DNA from: Struthio camelus
Taxonomy: Eukaryota; Chordata; Aves; Struthioniformes; Struthionidae
Assembly: GCF_040807025.1 (NCBI RefSeq)
Contig: NC_090981.1
Location: 44,569,317 to 44,633,316 of the forward strand
Direction of reading: 5' to 3'
Length of the DNA: 64,000 nucleotides
The first letter of the stretch is position 1. Each line of letters starts with the position of its first letter. Under the pieces are notes generated by a model. It ran no database searches. It was not told where the DNA came from and saw only the letters and a program-made list of their open reading frames with translations. Of this stretch, positions 49,701 through 60,104 are shown one piece after another. Position numbers and translations under genes: made by a program.

Positions 49701-49773
49701 AAACTCTATGGATTTGATCTAAGATTTCTACTATTGTAACAAATATCAAACAAATAAAGTTCTTGGAAATTTC

Positions 49774-49812
49774 AATTTTGAAAAACTTTCAATTTTGAAA
49801 AAAATTTCAATC
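49774..49812. repeat. short A/T tandem repeat of TTTCAATTTTGAAAA
   Basis: TTTCAATTTTGAAAAAC is repeated as TTTCAATTTTGAAAAAAA and then TTTCAAT. Each unit is itself nearly palindromic (TTTCAA/TTGAAA), so the tract can fold back on itself. Confidence 0.7.
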
Positions 49813-52800
49813 CAAATTGTTGCAGTCTGAAAAGGTATAATTAATGTGTCAATGAATTGGAAGAGTTTCTCTGACAGCCTCATTTGACGTTGATTGAATA
49901 ATGCACATCTTGGAGTACATTAAATTTATTTTACTAATTAATAAAATTGATAACTAAATTGATGCAATTTGGAATGTATAAATGTATCCCCCTCATGTCT
50001 CAGAAAATAAAGTATCTCAGAGCTCAGATACCTTGAGTAAAGTTTCTTTACGGGTTGTTCCCTTTTTCTGAATTTGATACACTCACGGATTGACAGTTAA
50101 GAGGAACAGGCATATTCCCATCTTAGATTTGTCCCAGTATTCTTGCAAAGTACAAAGGTGGCAGATCCATAACTTAGTTCTACCTCATTCCAGATAAAGA
50201 AAATAAAGTGAATTCACCCCCATTGGAGGACAACTGCCTCTGCTCCCCAGTCAGATCTTCCTAGATGCTAACAATGCCCAGGAATACTTACTGCTATAGG
50301 AACTACTTAAAATGAAAACTAAAAAACTGCTATATATAATAGTAACTGCTATCAATAATAGTAATAATTTTATATTTTGGAAAGTAGCTTTGAGGTATAA
50401 CAGTTAGTTTGTGTCTGTGTTTGTCTGTGGGAACAAAGAGGTGCCCACCTAAATTTAATCTCCTGCTACCAGTTTTGTACTCCCTACTTGCAGCGAGACA
50501 GGGCAGAAAGGGGTGGGATGCAATAAATGGGGACATAGAGAGAAAGAGGGTTCTGCTCTTTTTGGAGTAGAGCTGCACCCCTGGAAAGCAATGTGAGAGC
50601 GGTAGGATCACTGATGTCCTTGTGCTGCTTTAGAGTCGTGATCTGATTGCCAGGATGCTGAAAAATAAAGGAATTATTCTAGCAAAAAATGGTGAATTCT
50701 GTGGCAATTATGATTTGCTCTGGAGACTGCTATGAGATCATCAAAAACACTGAGTGTTGTGTCTGGAGATCTGGGCTGCTGGGGACAAAAAATATCTGAT
50801 TTTGTCGGAAAACCTAATAGAGGACTAGCATGTGGGAGGGGAAGAGAGGAAGGAGATGAAGAATCTAAAGATGTTATTTTGTCATTTCAACCTCTCTCTC
50901 TCCCCCTCTCTTTTAATGCCCAAGAGGCTTCTTGTCTCAGTTTTTTCCTGAGCACACAACACGCCCTCTTTGGACACCTGACCTAGGAAGGGGCGAGAAA
51001 AGTGAGAGGATACCGGTTTTGACATGCTATGTCAAATGTTTTATCTTCCCAAGAGATCACACATCAGTGGGAGGAAAGATCCTTCACCTCAATTTTCTTC
51101 TGAGCGATGCAGGAGGGCCATGATGCTGCCTTCGCCTCTGGGAGGTTACCTAGCAGCCACAGTCCTGATGCAGGGGCTCCTCTCTTTTCAGGACTTTTGC
51201 TTCTAGGCAAAGCACAAGGACAATGGTGTTACTGGGCCCTGCACACCAGGAGGCCTTCGGTCCCCACTTGCCCATACAGCCGCGGGACATCACCTGAGCA
51301 AAAGCCTGAGGCACTGTCAAAAGTTCAGTTTATCTCTAATAATATGCTAGCCAGTAAAGCTAGGGTGACAGACAGGTATCAAGCCACACAGCGTTAAGTG
51401 GTATGCCAGCTGGTTACAGGTTATATGGGTTATTAGTGAAAGCGTGAACATGTGATACAGGATTCTCTGGGGCGATGAGTTACGTATAACAAACAGAGTA
51501 AGTTCTCAGCAGTAATTCCCTAGCTCTCCGACTCGAATCTTTCTGCCTTCTTTCTTCTCTCTTTCTTTTGCTCTTCATACATTGTAAACAGCGGTGAATC
51601 CTGAGGCACCATGTTTGGTTATGTTTCAAGTAGTAACACTGAGGTATTGAATTGAGGTTAAGACTAAAGAAAATCTGATCCCGAAAAGTACGACTCTGAA
51701 ACACAGTGAAGAAAGGCAACATTTTTGTAGCAGCAATGGGCTGACAGACAAGTCAACGGTCATTTAGAAAGAAATCAACCAGATTTCATGAAAACATACT
51801 ACTGTAGAAGGGAAGAGAGAGAGTATTGTCTTTGCTTTGACAAGATACTGTGAGCTTAGGATGCATCAGCTGATAAACAGAGCAAATGTTGGGCTGCTGC
51901 ACTGTAGGTGCCTGGGCTAAGGAGACTAATAGGGTTTACAAGGGGATGTCAGCGTTTGTAACAGAGGTAACCCTGAGCCAGAGCAAGCCTGCTGAGACAG
52001 CTCCAGAAGACAGCGAGGTGGAAAAGACAGCAGAGGCATCAAATTAAGATCGAGTAGCGTGAGGCAGCCTGCCAACTTCTTACGCACTGAGCACCAGATC
52101 CTCAGCTGGTATGAGGTGGCATAGCTCTGCGGCTGCAGAGGAGTCATCCGGGCAGGCTCGCGCTGACAGTGCTTCTTGCCCCTCCTGTTTAATTTGAATT
52201 TTGGTATCAAGTTGTTTGTTTGGGAAAGGAGTCAGGGCCTTGAATTTCCGATATATTCTGTCATATTTACTTCCGCCAACTGTGCACCAGAGGCAACTGG
52301 CAGTGCTAAGAGCGGTTAAACAGAGGGAGAGGAAAAGGCAGCCATAGGCACTCTGTCCGTATTAGCTCATTCAAAATGAGGAGATGCAGGGTTGTAAGTG
52401 TTCCCGTTCTGTCACTGCCTAAGGAACTTCAGATATAATTGGTCTCGTTATAGATCAGAGCAGTATTGGCTTGAACAGCTTGTCCTTTTGGTCTGTTTTA
52501 GGAGAATCAACATATATAACTGCTTCCTCCCACATCACACCCATCATCATTCTCGCTGCATTAAAAACGGCTCCCCATTTAGCTGCGTTACTCAGGAGAA
52601 TTTGCAGCCTTGTCTTGGACGAAGATTTAGCTGAGACACCAGAATAGCAAACTCTAGTAACCAAATTGCTTTGAAAACCCTGCTGCAAGGACCTACTGTC
52701 ACCAGGGTGTGGGATATGCTGCAGTTACGGAATAGAGGATGAAAGGAACACGTATTGTGAAAGGAGCTAAAATTCCCCTTTCTCCTCCCCCAGCTTCCCA

Positions 52801-55655
52801 TGGGATAGTCACTAATAGGGGACCAAAACCAGCTCACTCTTCTTCTGTGGTTAACTAGATGGTGTGTCCTGCTAGAGGCAAGAGCAGCCCTGGCACGGCA
52901 GAGGCTGAGACATTGTCCTTTCACAATGGGCTTGACCCCATGCAAGAATTACCAGACAAAATTTTGGACATTCAGAGTAGTGCAATGCAAGAATGCCTGA
53001 GCCAGCTTTGTGCACAGACGTTTGCTTGGGCGGTAGAAGTAGCACCGCTGCTCCAGTGGGGCTAACGTACCCTTTTTGACAAGACAGGGCCTTGCACCCT
53101 CATGGCTGGGCTGGCTCGGGTCCGGTGCAGGCTCTGGTGCCTCGCCTCTGCCTGTCCTGCGCTGTGTAGAGATGCTTACTTGGCAACATAATGCAGTGGA
53201 TGAGCAAAACAGTCCTGCCTGGCTTTCTACACCACGACAGTCACTGCATCCACGATCTTTTCCAGTGCGCCTTTACAAACACTTTTTCTCTGGTCAGTGT
53301 AACAATTTGCTGCACTTGGAGCAAAAATGCAGGCTGTATTCTTGAAATAAAACCTGCCAGCTCTAACACAGTTACACAGAAATCCTTTCTTTTCAGTTGT
53401 TTCTCCTCATTTAAAATGCCAATCTATCATACGCTGGAGCAAGTGGACAGCAGGCTTCGTCTTTTCCTTAAGTGTGGGCCACGTATCCAGAATAAATCTT
53501 TCTTGACACTGAAAGAGGCTTCGGTATTCTCCCTGAGTGCCTGTCTGGCGATGGCAGGCATGAGACCCAGTCCTGGAGAGTGTCTCCAAGGGGACAGAGA
53601 CTTTCCTGGGAAGAGCAGCTCACCTCTTCCCTCACACGAGTCTGCCTGAGCAGAGGCCTGTAGCGCCGTATCCACATCCCTATCACGCTCGCCCAGCTCG
53701 GCTTCTCCTACAGGCGAAGTGGCATTTCTAGGCAAAAACACTTTTTTTTTGTCCCCCAGATCTGGATCCATTGAGCTCTGACATACCCCAAGAAAGGAAA
53801 TTTAGATGGGGAAAGGCTGAAATGAATCAGGCAGGTGATAACGCATTCCCAACGCACGACTTCATTGCAGCTCCAGCGAAGGATGCAGTCACTGCTGCAA
53901 GCAGCTGAGCTGGGAGCCTGTCGGCATTAGCTGCTTCCTCGCTGAAGGTCCGTGCGTGAGATCACACACTGCCTGGCGTTGGTAAGTCTTTAACAATTTA
54001 GGAGACACTCATATCCTTTTAGTCCTACAGATGAGTATTGCAGAAAATGAGCCATTTTCTGCCCTTTTCGAGTTTCAGGTGTGTGAACGGGTGCTCTTGT
54101 ATCAGGGACACGGTCAGAAGTTAATGCTGAAATGCGCTTTGGTGACGTTCCTCCTGCAGTGGGTGACATCTCTACAAACAAGCTTTCTTTCCTGGAGATT
54201 TTCTCCCATTGCAGATCTTATATGTCTTCTCCCGATGTCTTTGGGCCTGGTGTCCGAGCATGGGAGTATACCACACTGCTTTATCTGGTGACCTACTGTC
54301 ACAATTCCTGTATAATTCCCTTCCTGTGACTTCTCTGGAACTGTTCACAGCAATATTGTTCACATGAACGACGGCTGCGCTAGCAGCGCTGTCATCATAA
54401 ATTACTAACCTGGAATAGTATTGTCAGTAGCATATTTCTGTCCCTGTTACGTATTAAATTAACAATTTGGAATATTATTTTATGCTCTAGATTAACAGTC
54501 TTCGTCCTTTCCTGAAGCTGTATCCTACAAGTAGCTGAAAGATCGTGAAATGATTACCCTGTGCTTTCCACCCGATCGTGCTGCCTGTCAGCAAATGGTT
54601 AGGTTGGAAAAGCGAGGGGGCTGCAGAGCCCCTGGCCAGCGGTATGTGCGCTGCCGACAGCAGCAGCAGAGAGTCGCGTGCCTTCTTCTGCACTGCGGTA
54701 TGCCACAAGCTGCACCATGTCAACGCTAGCTTAGGGCATGCCACAGCCATAAAGCAGGTGTGTGAGATGCCTTTCACTCCAACAGTATGCACAGCACATG
54801 CCATGCCCCTCACTCGCTGTTCGTGCTAGCAATTCCTAGTCTGTTGTAGCCTCCCGCACATGGAGTTCAAAAGCGTTGGTAGTGGCATAGAGGCCTATGA
54901 AGATTTAACAAGATTTTTTAATGAGGCTACTCCACATAAGCTATCTATCTACTGTGTTATATTTTCTAGTCCATATTCAACCTAATGCATGTTCAAATTC
55001 TGAATTTTAAAATGGAATTAAAATGTTACAGCAATAATTTTAAAATGTACTTCAAGAATTTATGGCGTTGTTTGTTCCTCTCGCTTCTGCTCATGAGACC
55101 AAACTAAAATTTAACTTGTAGGGAAAGAAATAGGATATATAAATGCTCCAGTGCATATTATCCACAAGCCAGAGGACTACAGACAAAGGCCAAGGAAGTG
55201 CCGGGGAGTGTAATCATCAAAATTATATGAACAGGGAAAAATAAAACCACGAATCAGAGATTGTGACTTGGAATTAGCTCAAATCTGGACCCCGGTAATA
55301 CAGGGGTCTCACTGCGGGTCAGTGAGGAGGGAAAAGGGAGAGATTAAAAGGTGAGATGTAAATCATACAAAACATTTTTTTTCAGTGCTGTTTTCCCCCT
55401 TGTTCCTTGAAATATCCATTAAATAAAGTTTTACACTACAGACTGTTCAGAGCACTTTATTATTAAGAGAAGGCACTTAATAGAACCCTTTTTTGCCTGA
55501 AATGTAACTGTACATTGTCTATTTAAAAGGGTACTTCCCCAAGAAGCATCTTGTCATACTTTAGAGTCAAGGAGACAATTACAGTGAATAGCTTATTCAG
55601 CACATTTTGTCTCATTTTCTGCTAGCAGATCGTCCAGGAGTCAGTTGTGATTTCT
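49813..55655. other. single-copy DNA
   Basis: Includes the 19-bp duplication at 50325-50362 and a stretch of overlapping chance frames at 52.4-54.8 kb, among them a 152-codon frame at 53191-53649 with no recognised motif. An exon-like pair of splice sites (acceptor before 53871, donor after 53981) has a weaker donor, TTG/GTAAGT. No gene, RNA or clear transposon. Confidence 0.4.
50325..50362. repeat. 19-bp tandem duplication
   Basis: AACTGCTATATATAATAGT (50325-50343) is followed by AACTGCTATCAATAATAGT (50344-50362). The two units differ at two positions. Confidence 0.75.
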
Positions 55656-55685
55656 TTGAAACCTTTCACTCCCGAAAGGTTTCAA
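55656..55685. other. perfect 12-bp hairpin, 6-nt loop
   Basis: TTGAAACCTTTC (55656-55667) and GAAAGGTTTCAA (55674-55685) are perfect reverse complements around ACTCCC. It lies about 150 bp before the exon-like segment at 55834. It is too short for a pre-miRNA. Possible roles are RNA structure, cruciform or paired factor sites, none shown. Confidence 0.5.
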
Positions 55686-55833
55686 GAGTATTATTTTTAG
55701 ACTGCATTCATGACTGAATATGATAGTTGCTATTTGATCTCTGTTGGTCGGCTATTATTAGAGGCAGGCAAGCCGTTCACAGTTGAACTAGACACAACTT
55801 ATTTTAAAAATGTAGTCTAATTTCTGTTTGCAG

Positions 55834-55935
55834 ATTACCCCCAATGAAGTCATGTTTTTATGGGGTTATTTATGTTCTGTGTTCCATGAGCTGTGCGTGC
55901 AAACAAACGTAACCAGTAACGGCCTCTTAAGAAAG
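55834..55935 (+). other. exon-like segment A, 102 bp, open frame (candidate coding exon)
   Basis: The left boundary is a good acceptor (CTAATTTCTGTTTGCAG ending at 55833), and the right boundary is a near-ideal donor, AAAG then GTAAGT from 55936. The length is exactly 34 codons. The frame starting at the first base is open throughout, while the other two frames have stops. The peptide runs from I-T-P-N-E-V to G-L-L-R-K, with a hydrophobic, cysteine-containing middle (LWGYLCSVF) and an N-V-T sequon. I do not recognise the family. Segment B downstream is in a compatible phase (0). Could be a rare or cassette exon, a lncRNA exon or chance. Confidence 0.25.
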
Positions 55936-55941
55936 GTAAGT

Positions 55942-55960
55942 ATGAATATTTGATATTCAT
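55942..55960. promoter_or_regulatory. 19-bp AT-rich palindrome (POU/homeodomain-like)
   Basis: ATGAATAT, TTG, ATATTCAT is a perfect palindrome with a 3-bp centre, directly after the splice-donor-like site at 55936. ATGAATAT resembles POU-domain half-sites. The next 150 bp are AT-rich with several TAAT and ATTCAT words. A regulatory role is inference. Confidence 0.25.
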
Positions 55961-56402
55961 TACTTCTTATCTCAGTTGTGAGGCACGTGTCAGCTTCCTG
56001 ATCAGATGATGAGCATCTTACATAAGTCTATTTTACATTCATGAATTATCTGCTAATATTCATAAATGTTCAATGAATTTACAATTCAAACAGCAGATAG
56101 AAGGGCACTTTTGGTGCAAATGCTCCTGCAAACATTTATTGAGCACTGTTCATCAACTTCTTGTGAATATTCCCACAAATATGATTCATTTATTTACATA
56201 TTTTTAAGCTTTCTAGTGAAAGGAAGGGCGAATACCAACTCAATGAATCACAAGGTTTTTTTAGCAAAAAAGTCTCTGCTATTTGGTGGGGCATGCCATT
56301 AAGGTGTGATATATAAATGTGGTTGGTCAGCTAAGTAATGCAATATTGCTCCAGTGTCCTGGCCAGTCAATCGTATCATTATTTCTCTTGGAAGGGTGCA
56401 AA

Positions 56403-56442
56403 GGATAAATTCTACCTACAGAGGATAGATTCTACCTACAGA
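56403..56442. repeat. 20-bp tandem duplication
   Basis: GGATAAATTCTACCTACAGA (56403-56422) is followed by GGATAGATTCTACCTACAGA (56423-56442), with one mismatch. It abuts the MIR relic that follows. Confidence 0.85.
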
Positions 56443-56610
56443 TACTGGGGTCTTCCCCAGCTCTGCTTCAGTGCTCCTATGCAGCCTTGGGAAAACCTCT
56501 CCCGTCATCCTTAATTTCTGTTCATAAAACGTAGAGAGGATGTTGTGTCCATGTGAGGATAAATTTGGCAGAAACAAGGAGCACTTGCAGTGCTATAATG
56601 AGGAAAGCCA
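56443..56610 (+). repeat. MIR SINE, sense
   Basis: The order TTCCCCAGCTCTGCTTCAG, CCTATGCAGCCTTGGGAAAA, CCTCTCCCGTCATCC, TAATTTCTGTTCATAAAAC, then GTGTCCATGTGAGGATAAAT and AGCACTTGCAGTGCTATAAT follows the MIR element from core to tail: cccagctctgc, tatgtgaccttgggcaaa, acctct, atttctttatctataaaa, tgtgaggataaat, gcgctttg, ggtgctata. It is the best preserved MIR in the window and has no coding capacity. Confidence 0.75.
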
Positions 56611-56845
56611 GATGGTTATCTAGAGAAAAAAAATATATGTATATATTCAGGGCGACTGGGGCAAAAACTTGGAGAAGATGCTACAGTTGTCAGAGTGGGA
56701 TTAAGAGTAAATAAAACACATTGAGAAGCTGTAACACAATTTCCTTTGCAGTTTCTTATACCTTGTGTAAAAGGCTTAAGCAGTGCATTGACATAGTCAG
56801 TCTTGACCATGTGCAGAGCTGAAAGTTCGTGTTCTTGTGTCGCAG

Positions 56846-57031
56846 TCACCCAGAGGGGTCACGTGCAGAGGGATGGCCCGTCAGAGGGAGCTGCAGTCAT
56901 GTTCTAGCCTGGCTCACCGAACTGGCTCTGTGGGGGGTCATAGGAGCTCACTGGCTGCTACAGGAGAGGAAAAAGAGGAAGAGATGAGAACCAGAAGAAG
57001 ATCAATGTCAGCTCCAGATGGTCGTTTTCTG
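56846..57031 (+). other. exon-like segment B, 186 bp, open frame (candidate coding exon)
   Basis: It begins after TTCTTGTGTCGCAG (CAG at 56843-56845) and ends at a good donor, CTG then GTGAGT from 57032. The length is 62 codons, and the phase-0 frame is open. Its second half is acidic then basic (E-E-K-E-E-E-M-R-T-R-R-R). It carries R-S-M-S-A-P at 56999-57016, which fits the 14-3-3 mode-1 pattern R-S-x-S-x-P with a basophilic-kinase context. An inner acceptor (GCTGCTACAG, about 56955-56964) could give a shorter exon. The phase matches segment A at 55834. The protein is not recognised and no third exon is known. Confidence 0.25.
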
Positions 57032-59879
57032 GTGAGTTTGTGCCCCTCGTGATTTTGGTGAAAGCTTTTTTTCCTCTTCGTTCTCAGCTTTTCCAGTTTT
57101 CATATTAACCCAGGCTGTCTCAGAGGTAAATATTTTCTCCAAAGTACCTTTTATTATGCTTCACAGAAAAGACTAAGCACATTTGGAAAAAGGTCTGTGG
57201 AGCCAACAGAGCAGTGTTAAAGCTGACAGGAATGAATGTTACAGCTTTGCAGTGCTTAGAACTTCAAGGACAGAGTTTTCTGTTAAAAGGAATAAGCAGA
57301 TGCTTGTAAAAAAAGGCAGACCCGTAAAGGTATAAATGCTCCACATACCTTATAATGGATGTGAGCTCACTTCAGGACGTAATTCAAAACGCTACGCATG
57401 ATCTGTAGTGAGGCCTAGTGCTTTGGCCTCAGGTGATTCTGAGTCTGCAGCTACCACTGCTCTGCCCATGCTCAAAACAAACATTTTGTTGGGCTGTCTT
57501 CAACGGAGACACCACTTCTAAATATTTAAGAGTGGCTCCTTGCTAATCTTGCCCATTTGACTAAGCAGGCTTGGCTCAGTCAATGGGATAGCTGGAATTA
57601 ATTCCCCATGGTTAAAGAGAAACTATGAGCTTATCCTGAAAAGGGAAAGCAGAGCAAAACACTTGCTGACAGTTGTTTAGTGGGTGATATCACCAAGAAG
57701 TATCAGCATTTACAAAAGAAGCTCTAGTTTCAGGAGTATTTTGTGTGGTTATATCCCCCAAATTTCCATGAAAACCACTCACTGCCATTATTTGCAATGA
57801 AACAGTATCGGTTGTACATCTACACCACATGTTTTGGTCAGCAGTTGAAACATGATCAAGGACATATTCAGCTATGACTTCACCACCTGAGCTCTGCAGG
57901 CAGGTGAATAAGTAGGAATATGTGCAACTAAAGAGAGATACATTCAAATTTGCTTATGGATTCTATTTACTAAGAAACCTAGCAAGCTGCTGTTAGTCAG
58001 ACTCCTAGCCAATGCCTTATTTATAAGTGAGGTTGCTTGCAAAAAAGGTGAATTTCATATGAAATCAAAACATCACTTCATGCTGAGTTTGGTAAACATA
58101 AATCAGATTTTCATTTGCTTTTGTCTTCCCCTGGGTACACATGCTTTACTTGGGCTGAAGCTACAATAACTTTGCTAAGATTTTTGGCTTTAGGCTCTAT
58201 TAATGCCGTTATTACTGCTGGAAATACGGTAGAGTTCACTATTTCTTTTGTAAATTCTGTAACATTTTTACATATATTATACTTCTTTCCCCCTGGTAGT
58301 TAGAGCACAAAAATGAGAGACTTTTACCCACTGTCCGCTGAAAAAGTTACAAACTTCATGGTAATTCAGTTTTACAATCTGTATGACACAAGAACATTTG
58401 TAATTAATAAGGTTATTTCTCACAGAGAAATGTTCTTAGTAGACAAAAAAAAAATATCTTGCCTATTCAAAAATTACTCCAGAAAGTCAAGCAGAACGAT
58501 AAGCTAAATGAAGTTTTGATAGAAGCGGGTACCTTGCCATAATGGCAGTGCTTTTTAATTACTTCTGTTGAAATAGTACATCTGTTGAAGAACTAGGTCT
58601 GTTAAAATGAGTAGAAGTACCCTCATTTCAGAGGCTAAACAGCACTTTGTAGCAACGAGTTATCTCCTCTAGTCTAGCGCACACGAACACAGCAGCAGCA
58701 AACATGAGGGCAAGTGGCAAACTCTTAAACATAGAAACCGCAGAGCAAACTTTCTAATGAAAGCACAGGTCTGACTGTCTCATCCTTTCAAGGATGTTCC
58801 TGTTTTAATCGAACTCTGTCTTGTCACTAGAATGCAGCTATTCAAGTAGTCCAAGCCACGCATCGGTGCCAAAGGAAATCACCATTACCACAGAATTGCC
58901 AAGTCAATCAACCCCAAGTGAAGGAGCTTGACAAATGTGACGTGAGAAAGAGGGAGAACGAGGGAAAGTGTGCTTGTCTTGAAGCATGTGTTAAAGTATT
59001 TCTTATACTGGCAGCCGCTGTGTAAATCAGCTGGGGGTGGCCTATGCTCTCACTGACCACCCCCCATGAGCTAAAGGTTGTCAGCCACTGCCCACTCTAC
59101 ATCCTGGTTAATTTGTTCTTGAGGCAGAAATGCGGGGGAGACACAAAGATGGTTTGAAACAGCCTGAGAAATGCCAGAAATTGGTATGTGCCAGGCCCTC
59201 AAGATACAGGATCAGTGGGGTGGGTCTTGTTAGCAGAGGGGGCTCCCATCAGCTCCCTGCCAGCAGTGAAGGCACCTGTAGCAAATCAGCCTCCAGAAAG
59301 GATCCAGGGAAAAGCCTTTGTTCTCCATTGTGCATGCCTGTGTGTATGTGAGTGTGTGCTTGTGCATGTGCCCATGCATGAAGTGACTTACCGTGGAAAG
59401 AGCCAAACCAAAGTCCCAGCCCAGGCAGGCCCACGGCTCAGCCCAAGAAACGCTGAAAGGTGCTGGCAGTGGGGCTTGCGTGGCCATCTTTGGCACCCCA
59501 ACCAGCCTAGCCCCAGTGAGAAGTGAGAGGACCTCGCACCCTTGCTCTGGCCCGCTCAGTCCCTGAGCTCCCTGCTGAAAAGACGATGAGTGAGGGGACG
59601 CTAGCAGACACATGAGCATTTATGATACTGGCTGATCCCCTGCCACAATTGTACAGAGGCATTATGCCAAAAAGTTTTGAATTAACTGAGGCTTTGTCAT
59701 AAAATATGAGTTACGACTTCTGGTTAATTTGTTTTAACTTCTACCCTGCTCCCAGTGACCAGCCCAGTGGTCATGGGCTAAGACAAGGGGCCAGGTAGCT
59801 GGGTATCTGTCCCTCTTGCTTATAAGCACCCTGTTCATCCCAAATTGCCTCAAGCCATTGCAAGATCAAAATTATTCAT
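57032..59879. other. single-copy DNA
   Basis: No gene or clear transposon. An A-rich run lies at about 58445-58455. A TG-rich patch near 59335-59370 gives repetitive chance peptides on the minus strand at 59230-59619. Confidence 0.45.
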
Positions 59880-60085
59880 TGGAAGACTTTGCCTTGAGGG
59901 AACTGCAAGCTCTATTTCTTTAATGATTTTAATGATCAGAATTGTGCCAGGTCAAGCTATTTAACTGTGTATTTAATTAGTCATCTGTATGCATGTAACT
60001 TAAAGGCGTTCAGCTGTGCTATTTTATAGGGATTAACTAAGCGGGCAGTAAATCACCTATGCCAGCAATAAAAGTATTTATAGCA
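59880..60085. promoter_or_regulatory. candidate conserved non-coding element
   Basis: AT-rich, repeat-free sequence with clustered homeodomain-like words (TTTAATTAG near 59972, GGATTAA near 60030, AGTAAATC near 60049) and no long frame. The texture is that of a developmental enhancer, but conservation cannot be judged from one sequence. It ends just before a T14 tract. Confidence 0.2.
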
Positions 60086-60090
60086 GAACC

Positions 60091-60104
60091 TTTTTTTTTT
60101 TTTT
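60091..60104. repeat. poly-T tract (14 T)
   Basis: Uninterrupted mononucleotide run. Confidence 0.9.

Larger units (their letters stand above)
45116..49768. other. single-copy, AT-rich DNA
   Basis: Contains an 18-base T tract at 46725-46742. A candidate non-coding exon at 46531-46613 is listed separately. No recognised gene, RNA or transposon. Confidence 0.45.

Noticed and set aside
53191-53649. 152-codon plus-strand frame
   Set aside because: No recognised motif, and it overlaps three minus-strand frames. Treated as chance.
53871-53981. 111-bp exon-like segment
   Set aside because: The donor TTG/GTAAGT and the acceptor context are weaker than in the segments listed, and the open peptide is not recognisable.
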